From: Oleiagrimonas citrea
GTDB taxonomy: Bacteria > Pseudomonadota > Gammaproteobacteria > Xanthomonadales > Rhodanobacteraceae
Assembly: GCF_012395255.1 (NCBI RefSeq)
Contig: NZ_JAAZQD010000001.1
Span: 248,001-312,000, forward strand
Reading direction: 5' to 3'
DNA length: 64,000 nt
Below the pieces are notes generated by a model that saw nothing but the letters and a program-made list of their open reading frames with translations, did not search any database and was not told the origin of the DNA. This document shows, piece by piece, positions 9,783-18,684 of this stretch. A program made the translations under genes and the position numbers. How positions within the stretch are numbered: position 1 is the first letter of the stretch; each line of letters opens with the position of its first letter.

Positions 9783-11039
9783 ATGAACGCCTCGTCGCAG
9801 GAATTCAAGATCAGCGTGAAAGGCTTGCAGGTGGGCATGTACGTGTCCCGGCTCGACAGGCCTTGGCTGTCTACGCCCTACGCTCTCGAAGGCTTCCTGA
9901 TCAAATCCGAAGACGATGCGCACGAAATTGGCAAATTGTGCGCGTATGTCTTCGTCGATGCCTCGCGGGGCATCTCGCCCGACCCGCGATTCATCCTGAT
10001 CGATCCACCGCAACGGTCCTCGCGGGAGCGCGCCCGGCAGGAGCTGAAGGCCCTGCGCAAACAGACCTGGACTGACACGCACACATTCGCCGAGGAGATC
10101 CCGCACGCCGAGCAGGTGCACGACGAGCTGCGCGACAGCATCGACGAAGTCATGCAGGACCTATATCGCGGCCGCAACCTGCAGCTGGACCGGCTTCGCG
10201 AGAGCGTGGATGCGATGGTCGAATCGATCACCCGCAATCCCACCGCATTCAGTTGGCTCAAGGAAATCAAGCGCAAGGACGACTATGCCTATCACCATGC
10301 CCTGGCCTGCTCGGTCTGGGCCGCGAGCTTCGGTCGCCACCTGGGGTTGAACCGGCAGGAACTGTCCGAGCTGACCCTGGCCGGCCTGCTGTTCGACGTC
10401 GGCAAGACGCGCATCGACAATCAGATCATGGTCTCGCGCGAAACCTACGACGACCGGCAACACCAGACCATGCGCAAGCATGTACAACACAGTCTGGACA
10501 TCCTCAATGAAGCCTCCGGCGTGCAAGTGTCCCAGCGCATCATGGATGCCGTGGCCACCCACCATGAGCGTCACGACGGCAGCGGCTATCCGGCCGGACT
10601 GAAGAATGGTTCGATACCGATGTTCGGACGCATCCTCGGCCTGATCGACAGCTACGATGCGATGACCAACATCCGCCCGCACATGGGCAGCCGGTCCCCG
10701 CACCAGGCGGTAATGCAGCTTTACGAATCGCGCGACCGACTGTTCCAGGCCGAGCTGGTCGAGCAGTTCATCCAGACCAGCGGCATCTACCCCACCGGCT
10801 CGCTGGTGGAACTGACCGACGGGCGCGTCGGCGTGGTCACCGCCGTGCACAGCCTGAAGAGACTCCGTCCGACCGTGATGCTGCTGCTGGACGCGGACAA
10901 GAAGCCGCTGGCCGAATTCGAATCGCTCGACCTGGGCACGGTGCCCGACGAGGAGGACGGCCGCGCGGCACTGGCCATCCGTTCCGGCCTGCCGCAGGGG
11001 GCGCATGGCATCGACCCCGCCGAACTCTTTCTCGACTGA
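9783..11039 (+). CDS. DUF3391 + HD-GYP domain protein with an altered HD pair
   Basis: 418 residues. DUF3391 spans about 6-130 and an HD-GYP domain about 165-340. HD-GYP proteins hydrolyse cyclic di-GMP with a di- or tri-metal centre. Conserved pieces: Y-H-H-A near 170-173, T-H-H-E-R-H-D-G-S-G-Y-P at 259-270, and the D-S-Y-D-A-M-T segment. The defining H-D pair of the metal site reads F204-D205 (L-L-F-D-V-G-K), so one metal ligand is missing and catalysis may be weak or lost. The C-terminal tail of about 80 residues is extra. It is followed after 6-9 bases by an EAL protein, so the two are almost surely one operon for cyclic-di-GMP signalling. Confidence 0.92.
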   Translation: MNASSQEFKISVKGLQVGMYVSRLDRPWLSTPYALEGFLIKSEDDAHEIGKLCAYVFVDASRGISPDPRFILIDPPQRSSRERARQELKALRKQTWTDTHTFAEEIPHAEQVHDELRDSIDEVMQDLYRGRNLQLDRLRESVDAMVESITRNPTAFSWLKEIKRKDDYAYHHALACSVWAASFGRHLGLNRQELSELTLAGLLFDVGKTRIDNQIMVSRETYDDRQHQTMRKHVQHSLDILNEASGVQVSQRIMDAVATHHERHDGSGYPAGLKNGSIPMFGRILGLIDSYDAMTNIRPHMGSRSPHQAVMQLYESRDRLFQAELVEQFIQTSGIYPTGSLVELTDGRVGVVTAVHSLKRLRPTVMLLLDADKKPLAEFESLDLGTVPDEEDGRAALAIRSGLPQGAHGIDPAELFLD

Positions 11040-11048
11040 GCCGACGTG

Positions 11049-12377
11049 ATGGAAGAAAAAGACCTTCTGACCGACCTTCCGTCACGACGCAGTTTCCTGA
11101 GACGTCTCGCACAGCACATCGTCCACGCCTGCGAGACCGGCCACAAGATGGCGTTGATCGTGGTCGATGTCGCCGGTTTCACACAGATCAACATCGCTCA
11201 CGGCTACGAAGCCGGCGACCGTGTCCTGCGCCACCTCGCCAGACAGATGCAACACGCGGCCCGCGAGCGGGATTTCACTGCCCGCATCGGCGACAACCGC
11301 TTCGCACTGGTGCTGTCGGACGTACTCAATCACGGCCACGTCGAACTGGCCATCCACAAGCTGCTGCGCCTGCTGGATACGCCGGTGGAAGTCGGCGAGC
11401 GGCAGGTCTCGCTGCGCATCAAGGCCGGCGCGGCCCTCTGCCCGGAACACGCCAGCCACGCGGAACATCTGTTGCGCCGAGCGGAAACCGCCTTGCTCAC
11501 CGCGCGGCGCGAACACGCCGACTATCATGTGCTTGACCCCGAAGCCACGTCCGGGATCGAGCTGTCCGAGCAATGGCAGCTGGAGATGGAGTTCGAGTCC
11601 GCCATCGAGCGCGGTGAACTGCACATGCACTACCAGCCGCAGGTACATCTGCGCAGCGGACGCACGGTCGGTGCGGAAGCACTGATGCGCTGGGATCGAC
11701 GTGACGGACAGGACGTTTCGCCCGAACTGTTCATTCCGATCGCCGAGCGCGCGGGGAAGATCAAGAAATTGACCATCTGGGCGCTCAACACCGCACTGCG
11801 CCAGGCCGGCGAATGGCCCGTCGAGCACGGCCCGCTGTCGATCGCGCTGAATCTGCCCAGCGAACTGGCCATCCAGCCCGACCTGCCCGAACTGGTGCAG
11901 AACGCCCTGCAACTGTGGGGCAAGCCGCACATCCAGCTGGTGCTGGAGATTTCCGAACATTCCCTGATGGATCGCCATCGCGGCCGCGACATCCTGCTGC
12001 AACTGCGCGAACTCGGCGTGCGCATCTCCATCGACGATTTCGGCACCGGCTATTCCTGCCTGGCCTATTTCAAGAGCATTCCCGCCGACGAATTGAAGAT
12101 CGACAAGTCCTTCATCGGCGAACTGCTCAGCGATGCCGCCAGTCTGGACATCACCGTGCTGATCATCGAACTGGCGCACCGCTTCGGCCTCAACGTGGTG
12201 GCCGAAGGCGTCGAAAACACCCGCACCCTGCATGTGCTGCGCAACCATGGTTGTGAAATCGGCCAGGGCTACCTGTTCGGCCGTTCGATGTCCGCAGAGG
12301 CGCTGGTCGCGTGGATGCGCGAACGAGCGCAATCGGGAACGAACGAGAAACGCTCCCGTTCTACCGCGCATTCCTGA
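11049..12377 (+). CDS. Degenerate GGDEF + EAL domain phosphodiesterase
   Basis: 442 residues, cytoplasmic, without sensor or membrane segment. The GGDEF domain (about 1-165) carries I-G-D-N-R-F at 80-85 in place of G-G-D-E-F, so cyclase activity is not expected. The EAL domain (about 175-430) keeps the catalytic set: E-A-L at 210-212, N268, E300, the D-D-F-G-T-G-Y-S loop at 329-336, K350, E386 in A-E-G-V-E, and the glutamine in G-Q-G-Y-L-F-G. It should hydrolyse cyclic di-GMP to pGpG, with the degenerate GGDEF perhaps a GTP-binding regulatory module. Start is ATG 11049 or GTG 11046, right behind the HD-GYP gene. Confidence 0.93.
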   Translation: MEEKDLLTDLPSRRSFLRRLAQHIVHACETGHKMALIVVDVAGFTQINIAHGYEAGDRVLRHLARQMQHAARERDFTARIGDNRFALVLSDVLNHGHVELAIHKLLRLLDTPVEVGERQVSLRIKAGAALCPEHASHAEHLLRRAETALLTARREHADYHVLDPEATSGIELSEQWQLEMEFESAIERGELHMHYQPQVHLRSGRTVGAEALMRWDRRDGQDVSPELFIPIAERAGKIKKLTIWALNTALRQAGEWPVEHGPLSIALNLPSELAIQPDLPELVQNALQLWGKPHIQLVLEISEHSLMDRHRGRDILLQLRELGVRISIDDFGTGYSCLAYFKSIPADELKIDKSFIGELLSDAASLDITVLIIELAHRFGLNVVAEGVENTRTLHVLRNHGCEIGQGYLFGRSMSAEALVAWMRERAQSGTNEKRSRSTAHS

Positions 12378-12714
12378 GCGAGATATCCCCCGCCGGATGT
12401 GTCCGGGGCGGCAGGCGTCGGGTAACTTCGAACGGACCGTCGTACTACCGACTCCAGGAAGACGTGCCGCACGTCACGTTTACACGCCCCGCTCCGCCGC
12501 TCCCCCCGCTCGTCATCCTGGCATCACAAATCTGCAAACCACGCTGCCTAGCTTGAGCGCTGCAGCCATCCAAGCAAGTACGTCATGAAAGGGATTCGTT
12601 TGATCGCAACGCTCGGCCTGCCGACGCCCTGAGAGCGGCAGGCGCGAATCATGGAGGAGCGCGGAACGGCGGCCAGGGATCGGCCGCCACCTTGCGCCCC
12701 CTCTCTTGCATGGA
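12378..12714. other. Intergenic region between convergent EAL and FKBP genes
   Basis: 337 bases. The only clear structure is an inverted repeat GGCGGCC / GGCCGCC at 12668-12688 with a 7-base loop, about 27 bases past the FKBP stop. It lacks a U-run but may act as a terminator. I see no ORF with coding-like composition and no RNA gene. Confidence 0.5.
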
Positions 12715-13170
12715 TCAACGCGGCTGCGCGTCGACCAGCTCGATGTTGAACACCAGCGACGCATTCGGTGGAATCACGCCGCCGCCCGCCCCGCGCGCGC
12801 CATAGGCCAGCGACGCCGGAATCAGCAGCGTGCGCTTGCCACCCACGCGCATGCCGGCCACGCCCTGGTCCCAGCCCGGAATCACCTGCCCTTCGCCGAG
12901 CACGAACGAGAACGGCGCGCTGCGGGTGCGCGAGGTATCGAACTGGGTACCGTGCTTGTCCGCCTTGCGGTCGTCGTACAGCCAGCCGGTGTACTGCACC
13001 AGCACGTCCATGCCGGGCCTGGCTTCCTTGCCTGTGCCGACGCTTCGATCGATCACGGTGAGCTTGTCGACCTGGCCGTGCATCGCGGGTTTCGGCGGCG
13101 CCTTGCAGGCGGCAACGGACAGGAGGAGGCCCAGCAGGCCGGCACGCAGGATCATCTTCGATGAAGTCAT
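12715..13170 (-). CDS. FKBP-type peptidyl-prolyl cis-trans isomerase, lipoprotein
   Basis: 151 residues. A lipoprotein signal ends in S-V-A-A-C (Cys22), so the protein is probably anchored in the inner or outer membrane facing the periplasm. The FKBP domain (about 45-150) shows V-L-V-Q-Y-T-G-W-L-Y, F-D-T-S, F-V-L-G-E-G-Q-V-I-P-G-W-D-Q-G, G-G-K-R-T-L-L-I-P and A-Y-G-A-R-G. It assists folding of exported proteins by proline isomerisation. Last gene of a four-gene leftward operon, starting 4 bases after the DUF393 stop. Confidence 0.93.
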   Translation of the reverse strand: MTSSKMILRAGLLGLLLSVAACKAPPKPAMHGQVDKLTVIDRSVGTGKEARPGMDVLVQYTGWLYDDRKADKHGTQFDTSRTRSAPFSFVLGEGQVIPGWDQGVAGMRVGGKRTLLIPASLAYGARGAGGGVIPPNASLVFNIELVDAQPR

Positions 13171-13174
13171 GGAA

Positions 13175-13567
13175 TCACTCGTCTAGAAAACGTTCGGCAT
13201 CGCCCGCATCGGGCACGAAGCAGGTCGCGCGGCGTCCGAACCAGCGGTAGCGGTTCCGCGCCAACCAGCGATACAGCGGATCGCGGATCGGCGCGGGCAC
13301 GACCCACGCCATCCAGGCCAGCCGCCAGGGCCAGCCCAACTGATGCAGCACGCGAAAGATGGCGGAAGTGTAGCGATAAGCACCGTGCTCGGTCACCAGC
13401 AGCAGGGTCTCCAGGCGATCGACCTCGAGTCCGGCTTCGGCCAGCAATCGCCGCCCCGCCGCCTGCTGCATCGAGGCGAAACGGAACACCCGGCGCTTGT
13501 CGTGGCGCAGCAGGAACTGCACCCAGGCGCTGCACAGGAGGCACTCGGCATCGAACACGACGATCAT
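13175..13567 (-). CDS. DCC-family thiol-disulfide oxidoreductase-like protein (DUF393)
   Basis: 130 residues. The N-terminal signature V-F-D-A-E-C-L-L-C puts the C-x-x-C pair at 9 and 12, followed by W-V-Q-F-L-L-R-H-D and F-R-F-A-S-M-Q, as in DUF393. The C-terminus is rich in W/R and contains P-x-R-D-P-L-Y-R-W-L-A-R-N-R-Y-R-W-F-G-R, also typical. Proposed to be thiol-redox active, without a defined substrate. The ATG at 13567 overlaps the DUF4166 stop by 4 nt, so 13567 is the start even though the frame is open further up. Confidence 0.9.
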   Translation of the reverse strand: MIVVFDAECLLCSAWVQFLLRHDKRRVFRFASMQQAAGRRLLAEAGLEVDRLETLLLVTEHGAYRYTSAIFRVLHQLGWPWRLAWMAWVVPAPIRDPLYRWLARNRYRWFGRRATCFVPDAGDAERFLDE

Positions 13568-14112
13568 GAAAGGCGCTCCGCGCTGTTCAGGTCCAGATGC
13601 CCCGAGTAGGCAACGACATGGCCAATCCAGGGCATGGACGTCGCCACGTCGAAATGAAATTGTCGGTCGCGCCCATGCTCGCGCGCGTGCACCGTCGGCG
13701 AGAGAAAACGCGGCCACGGCACGCCGAACACGCGCACGCCCAGCAACTGCATGTCCAGGCGACCCTCGATCCGGCGCAGACGGAAATACAGCCGCGCCGG
13801 CCCCAGTCGCTCGACCAGTCTGTCGCCGTCCGCGCACAACACCGAGCGCATGCAGCAAGACGGGAAATGACGGATCCAGGATTCCCTTCTCGCCTCGGCG
13901 ATCAATTCGAAAGTCAGCGCGCTTTCACCGCTGCGTCCGGGCAACCGCATGACCCGGGCCAACAGGCGTGCGAGCGGGTTGCGCGGCCCACGCGTAAGGC
14001 ATCGTCCCTGCAGACGCACGTGGCCGCGCAGCGCATGGAACTGCCGCACCTCGGGCTCCAGCGCCTCGAAGTCGCGCTGCATGAGATGTTGATAGAGACT
14101 CGTTTCGTTCAT
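13564..14112 (-). CDS. DUF4166 domain protein
   Basis: 182 residues from the ATG at 14112; an ATG at 14124 is the alternative. It begins L-Y-Q-H-L-M-Q-R-D-F-E-A-L-E-P-E-V-R-Q-F-H and contains G-R-C-L-T-R-G-P-R-N-P-L-A-R-L-L-A and W-P-R-F-L-S-P-T-V, as in DUF4166. Function is unknown; this domain is commonly found next to, or fused with, saccharopine-dehydrogenase-like oxidoreductases, and here they overlap by 4 nt. The same overlap exists with the DUF393 gene downstream, so all three are translationally chained. Confidence 0.85.
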   Translation of the reverse strand: MNETSLYQHLMQRDFEALEPEVRQFHALRGHVRLQGRCLTRGPRNPLARLLARVMRLPGRSGESALTFELIAEARRESWIRHFPSCCMRSVLCADGDRLVERLGPARLYFRLRRIEGRLDMQLLGVRVFGVPWPRFLSPTVHAREHGRDRQFHFDVATSMPWIGHVVAYSGHLDLNSAERLS

Positions 14113-15233
14113 CGCTTCGCGCATTCCGTGCGTATCGCAAGATCTTCGGCTTCGGCAAGAATTTCGTCCAGCTCCAGCATGTTCACACAAGGGCCCGCGC
14201 CGACACGATCGATGCCACCCGTAGCCAGTTTCCGTATCAGCGCCGTACTCGCCAGTGTGGGCACGTACGGCCCGTCCCCCTGCTCGGCCACCAGCAGCCA
14301 GCGACGGCGCAGACGCCGGCCGTGCGCATCGATACCTTCGACCTCGACATGCATGCATCCGTCCTCGGAACCAAGGTGTCGAAAGCGGTCGCCGATCCAT
14401 TTCAGCCAGCGTGCATGACGGGACCAGTCGCGCACCAGACCGAGCCGGCGCAGAGCGGCCATCGCCACCATCCCGAAATGCAGTACGCGCAGCTCGAGCC
14501 CTGCACGAAAACGCACGTCCTTCACATCCGGGAAACGCGTCGGCAGCAATTCGAGATCCGGCACATCGCAATCGGACAACCAGCGCGCCCCGATCGGCGC
14601 CGGATACCGGAACCGACGCGGCCGCAGCCAGCCCGTGACCGGCTGCGCACGCGCATCTGTCCATGCATCGAAACGCACCCCGCAGTAACCGAGAATGGCC
14701 TCGACCGTGGCCAGCCCGCGCTCCGTGCGATTGCCCGGACTGATGCCGATGTCGATGCACTCGACGGCGACCATGTCCGCACTGCATGCGCGAACGGCGG
14801 CCTCGGACAACGACGGCACCGAACTCGCCCCGCTGACGGCCAGCACGCCCGCGCTTCGGGCGAGGTCGTCCAGCTCGCCGAAGCCGCACACGAATGCGCG
14901 GCCGTCCGCCAGATCCACGTAATGGATGCCGGCCTCGATGCAGGCTTTCGCCACACGATAGTCCTGCCCCTGGAATGGACCGCAGGTATGCACCACCGCC
15001 TGCGCTCCAGTACCGCGCAGCGCGCGCGTCAGGTCCTCAGCCCGCACGTCCAGCGCCAGCGGCTCGAAGCGCGTGGCGGGAAACGCCGCGCGCAGGTGCT
15101 CGCACAACTCGGCGGCCCGCATCTTGCGACGCCCGGCCACAAGAATGCGCAACCCTTCGATACGCGCCAGACGTTGCGCGAGCCGGCGACCGAAGAAGCC
15201 GTAGCCGCCGAGTAGCAGCACGGTGTACGACAT
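14109..15233 (-). CDS. Saccharopine-dehydrogenase-like NAD(P)-binding oxidoreductase
   Basis: 374 residues. A Rossmann nucleotide-binding motif G-G-Y-G-F-F-G sits at the N-terminus, followed by I-L-V-A-G-R-R, a V-V-H-T-C-G-P-F-Q-G-Q strand-turn, and G-I-H-Y-V-D-L-A-D-G-R, all typical of saccharopine dehydrogenase NADP-binding domain proteins. The true substrate is unlikely to be saccharopine; relatives next to DUF4166 are uncharacterised. The ATG at 15233 has AGGGA nine bases upstream. The ATG at 15242 has that same element with no spacing, so 15233 is preferred. First gene of the four-gene leftward operon, divergent from the alanine symporter gene. Confidence 0.85.
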   Translation of the reverse strand: MSYTVLLLGGYGFFGRRLAQRLARIEGLRILVAGRRKMRAAELCEHLRAAFPATRFEPLALDVRAEDLTRALRGTGAQAVVHTCGPFQGQDYRVAKACIEAGIHYVDLADGRAFVCGFGELDDLARSAGVLAVSGASSVPSLSEAAVRACSADMVAVECIDIGISPGNRTERGLATVEAILGYCGVRFDAWTDARAQPVTGWLRPRRFRYPAPIGARWLSDCDVPDLELLPTRFPDVKDVRFRAGLELRVLHFGMVAMAALRRLGLVRDWSRHARWLKWIGDRFRHLGSEDGCMHVEVEGIDAHGRRLRRRWLLVAEQGDGPYVPTLASTALIRKLATGGIDRVGAGPCVNMLELDEILAEAEDLAIRTECAKR

Positions 15234-15362
15234 ATTCCCCATTCCCTGGCGTTTCTCCCGCCGAGCATAGCCAATGCTGGGCGAACGCGCGCGGGCAGTC
15301 GCGCCCCGAGGCCGCATCAGGCAATCTAGACCGCGAGAGGAGACGACTGGGGAACCATCTGC

Positions 15363-16820
15363 ATGCAAGCCGTGATCGACACGTTGAACGACTGGATCTG
15401 GAGCCTGGCGTTGATCGCCCTGTGCCTGGGTGCCGGACTGTACTTTTCCATCCGCACGCGTTTCATGCAGGTGCGCAGCGTCGGCGAGATGGTGCGGCTG
15501 CTGTTCACCGGTAGCTCATCGAAAGCCGGCATTTCCTCGTTCCAGGCACTGGCGATGTCGCTATCCGGACGCGTCGGCGTGGGCAACATCGCCGGCGTCG
15601 CCACGGCGATCTTCTCCGGTGGTCCCGGCGCGGTGTTCTGGATGTGGGTGATGGCCCTGCTGGGCGCGTCGACTGCATACGTCGAATCGACACTGGCGCA
15701 GATCTACAAGGAAAAGGACGACGAGGGACGCTACCGCGGCGGACCGGCCTACTTCATCGAGAAAGGCATGGGGCAGAAGTGGTACGCATGGATCTTCGCC
15801 GTCGCGACCATCGTCTCCTGCGGCTTCCTGCTGCCGGGCGTTCAGGCCAGCGAGATCGCCGGTGGCCTGCAGAATGCCTGGGGCGTCGAGCCATGGATCA
15901 CTGCACTGGCGCTGATGGGGCTGCTGGCCTTCATCATCTTCGGCGGCGTCACCCGCATCGCACATTTCGCGGAGGTGGTGGTGCCGTTCATGGCGGGGGC
16001 CTACCTGCTGATCGCACTGGTGATCCTGGGCCTGAATGCACACGCGCTGCCCGACATGTTCAAGCTGATCGTGAGCAGTGCGTTCGGCGCCAACGCCGTC
16101 TTCGGCGGCATGCTCGGCACGGCCATCGAATGGGGCGTCAAGCGCGGCATCTACTCCAACGAGGCCGGTCAGGGCACCGCACCGCACGCCGCCGCCGCCG
16201 CCGAGGTCTCGCACCCGGCCAAGCAGGGTTATGTGCAGGCGTTCTCGGTCTACATCGACACCCTTCTGGTGTGCTCGGCGACCGCGTTCATGATTCTTTC
16301 GACCGGCATGTACAACGTGCAGGCGCCGGATGGACGCATGCTGTACGACGGTCTGCCCGGCGCCGAGGCCGGCGCGGGCTATGCACAGTCGGCGGTGGAG
16401 ACGCTGGTACCAGGCTTCGGCGCGGGCTTCGTCGCGCTGGCGCTGCTGTTCTTCGCCTTCACCACGATCATGGCCTACTACTACATGGCCGAGACCAACA
16501 TCGCCTACATCAACCGCAAGGTGCATCGACCGTGGCTGACGCTGGCGCTGCGCCTGGCGATCCTGGCCGCGGTCGCCGTCGGCATCTTGCGCGCGGGCGG
16601 CTCGGCGTGGACCCTGGGCGATGTCGGCGTCGGGGTCATGGCGTGGCTGAACATCGTCGCGATCCTGATCCTGCAGCGCCCTGCTCTGCGTGCGCTGCGC
16701 GACTACGAGTCACAGAAGAAGCAGGGCCGCGATCCCACGTTCGATCCCGTCGCGCTGGGCATCCGCAACGCGAACCTGTGGCATGGACAATCCACGCCGG
16801 AACCCGACGACGAGACCTGA
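15363..16820 (+). CDS. Alanine/glycine:cation symporter (AgcS family)
   Basis: 485 residues with about ten to eleven membrane segments. It begins with the cytoplasmic start and T-R-F-M-Q-V-R typical of the AGCS family, then S-L-S-G-R-V-G-V-G-N-I-A-G-V-A-T-A-I near 62-79, G-G-P-A-Y-F-I-E-K-G-M-G, and the conserved E-W-G-V-K-R-G-I-Y-S-N-E-A-G-Q-G-T-A-P-H block near 255-275. Sodium- or proton-coupled uptake of alanine or glycine is expected. In the second position of the S-L-S-G-R-V-G-V-G-N motif many relatives have G-T-G rather than R-V-G. GGGGA nine bases upstream supports the ATG. Confidence 0.92.
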   Translation: MQAVIDTLNDWIWSLALIALCLGAGLYFSIRTRFMQVRSVGEMVRLLFTGSSSKAGISSFQALAMSLSGRVGVGNIAGVATAIFSGGPGAVFWMWVMALLGASTAYVESTLAQIYKEKDDEGRYRGGPAYFIEKGMGQKWYAWIFAVATIVSCGFLLPGVQASEIAGGLQNAWGVEPWITALALMGLLAFIIFGGVTRIAHFAEVVVPFMAGAYLLIALVILGLNAHALPDMFKLIVSSAFGANAVFGGMLGTAIEWGVKRGIYSNEAGQGTAPHAAAAAEVSHPAKQGYVQAFSVYIDTLLVCSATAFMILSTGMYNVQAPDGRMLYDGLPGAEAGAGYAQSAVETLVPGFGAGFVALALLFFAFTTIMAYYYMAETNIAYINRKVHRPWLTLALRLAILAAVAVGILRAGGSAWTLGDVGVGVMAWLNIVAILILQRPALRALRDYESQKKQGRDPTFDPVALGIRNANLWHGQSTPEPDDET

Positions 16821-16874
16821 CTGCACCACGTATCTGCGCATACACTTCGGGCAACTCGACGGAGACTGCATCCC

Positions 16875-17852
16875 ATGGATGAAGAAGAAGGGCTGATCTA
16901 CGCCGGTATCCTCGACGGCAAGGGGGGCGCGCGCCGCATCGGCTGGAACGAGATCGCCGAATGGCGCGAGCAGGATGGTCCGATCTGGATCCATCTCGAT
17001 TACAGCCAGCCCACTGCACGCCGCTGGGTGCTCGAACAGAGCGGTATCGACGAGTTCGCCGCGCAGGCACTGCTCAGCGAAGAAACCCGCCCGCGCGCCA
17101 CGAACATTGGCGACGCCACGTTGGTGTTCCTGCGCGGCGTGAACCTGAATCCGGGATCGCAGCCCGAGGACATGGTGTCGATCCGCATCTGGGTCGACAA
17201 GCACCGCATCGTCACCGCGCGGCGGCGCACGCTGCTGTCGGTGACCGACGTGCTGCAGACGTTCGAAAGCCATGCCGGCCCGAAGAATGCCGGCAGTTGC
17301 CTGGCCCGCCTGATCGGCAGTCTGATCGCGCGCATGGAGAACGTCATCGACGACCTGCAGGATCGCGCCGCACAGGCCGAGGAAAACGTTCTCGAAGGTG
17401 AGAGTGGCGCCGAGTTGCGCAACGTGTTGGCGTCGATCCGCCGCGAGACCATCACCTTGCGCCGCTACCTGTCTCCGCAGCGCGAAGCCATGACCCGTCT
17501 GTACACGGACGAACACGCCACGATCGGAGCACGCGAACGCAGCCGGCTACGCGAGAGCGCGGATCAGTTGCAACGCTACCTGGAGGATCTCGATTCTGTG
17601 CGCGAACGCGCGATGGTCACGCACGAGGAGCTGGCCAACCGACTGTCCGAACAGATGAATGCGCGCATCTACCTGCTGTCGCTGGTGGCGGCGCTGTTCC
17701 TGCCGTTGAGCTTCTTCACCGGGTTGCTCGGCATCAACGTCGGTGGCATTCCGGGCACGGACAACAAGGCGGCCTTCGCCATCGTGGTCGGTTTCCTGGT
17801 TCTGGTGATTGGTCTGCAGCTGGCCTACTTCAAACTGCGCAAGTGGTTCTGA
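16875..17852 (+). CDS. zntB: Zinc transporter ZntB-type, CorA metal-ion channel family
   Basis: 325 residues. A large N-terminal cytoplasmic domain (about 1-240) contains V-S-I-R-I-W-V-D-K-H-R-I-V-T-A-R-R and a long coiled region. Two C-terminal membrane segments follow, with the pore signature G-I-N-V-G-G-I-P-G where Mg-type CorA proteins have G-M-N. The G-I-N-V-G-G-x-P-G form is typical of ZntB, which moves zinc. It ends T-R/K-rich, L-R-K-W-F. Start at ATG 16875 with GGAG upstream. Follows the symporter gene by 54 bases in the same direction; the hairpin at 17866-17899 ends the unit. Confidence 0.88.
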   Translation: MDEEEGLIYAGILDGKGGARRIGWNEIAEWREQDGPIWIHLDYSQPTARRWVLEQSGIDEFAAQALLSEETRPRATNIGDATLVFLRGVNLNPGSQPEDMVSIRIWVDKHRIVTARRRTLLSVTDVLQTFESHAGPKNAGSCLARLIGSLIARMENVIDDLQDRAAQAEENVLEGESGAELRNVLASIRRETITLRRYLSPQREAMTRLYTDEHATIGARERSRLRESADQLQRYLEDLDSVRERAMVTHEELANRLSEQMNARIYLLSLVAALFLPLSFFTGLLGINVGGIPGTDNKAAFAIVVGFLVLVIGLQLAYFKLRKWF

Positions 17853-17865
17853 AACCCGCAGATGC

Positions 17866-17899
17866 GCACGCACCGTGATCCGGGGACCACGGTGCGTGC
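17866..17899. terminator. Strong hairpin between convergent zntB and fasciclin genes
   Basis: Perfect 12-bp stem GCACGCACCGTG / CACGGTGCGTGC with a 10-base loop, located between two convergent stop codons. The plus side is followed by TTCAAG and not a long T-run, so it may be a moderate bidirectional terminator. Confidence 0.75.
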
Positions 17900-17908
17900 T
17901 TCAAGAAC

Positions 17909-18418
17909 TCATATCTCCGGTGGCATCAGCACCGTATCGACCACATGGATCACGCCGTTGCCGGCGACGACATCGGCGCCGGTGACCTCGGCGTCGGCCA
18001 CGTAGAGTTTCCCTGCACGCGCGCTGAGCGGAAGGCTGGTTCCGTTCAACGTGCTGGCGGTGTCCATGTTCATGGCCTGCGTGGACATGACCTTCCCGGC
18101 GACCACGTGATGCAGAAGCAGCGCGCGCAGCTTGTCGCGATTCTCCGGTTTGAGCAGATCATCGACCGCGCCCGGCGGCAGCCGTTCGAAGGCGGCATCC
18201 GTCGGCGCGAAGACCGTGTACGGTCCCGCTCCGCGCAGCGTATCGGCCAATTGCGCGGTCTCGATGGCGGTCACCAGCGTGGCGTGCTGGCCGGTGCTCA
18301 TCGCCGTGGAAACGATGTCTGGCTTCTCGTGATGCCCGCCTCCAGCCAGTGCGGGAACGGCCAGCGCGGACAGCAAGAGAAGCGTGATCGACACAAGCTT
18401 GCGTAGATGGGCATTCAT
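17909..18418 (-). CDS. Secreted fasciclin (FAS1) domain protein
   Basis: 169 residues. Signal peptide L-V-S-I-T-L-L-L-L-S-A-L-A-V-P-A-L-A at about 7-24. One FAS1 domain follows with the two conserved boxes: F-A-P-T-D-A-A-F-E-R-L-P and, C-terminal, G-N-G-V-I-H-V-V-D-T-V-L-M-P-P, plus L-L-L-H-H-V-V-A-G between them. FAS1 domains mediate adhesion or extracellular matrix contacts. The ATG at 18418 gives a complete signal peptide; the frame opens earlier but without one. The 266 bases upstream, shared with a divergent phosphoesterase gene, contain an AT-rich patch around 18507-18550 that probably holds promoters. Confidence 0.93.
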   Translation of the reverse strand: MNAHLRKLVSITLLLLSALAVPALAGGGHHEKPDIVSTAMSTGQHATLVTAIETAQLADTLRGAGPYTVFAPTDAAFERLPPGAVDDLLKPENRDKLRALLLHHVVAGKVMSTQAMNMDTASTLNGTSLPLSARAGKLYVADAEVTGADVVAGNGVIHVVDTVLMPPEI

Positions 18419-18684
18419 GATGAAAGAACTCCGGATCGTGCATGGATGGGCACGTGCGCGAACCACGCCGCACGTTCACCCAGACTGCCCCGAAAACGCT
18501 TCCCGATAGGTTAAAAATCTTTTCAATATCAATAAAATGGAAACATCATTCGGTCTACGCGTTTTGGCCGATAGCGTCCCGAATCCACCACGTGCAGAAA
18601 CATGACTGCAATCGCAGCGCCATCGGAACGTTACCTTCGACCTCGATACTGAGACCCCGGTAGCCAGCCACCGGTGAATGCGCC

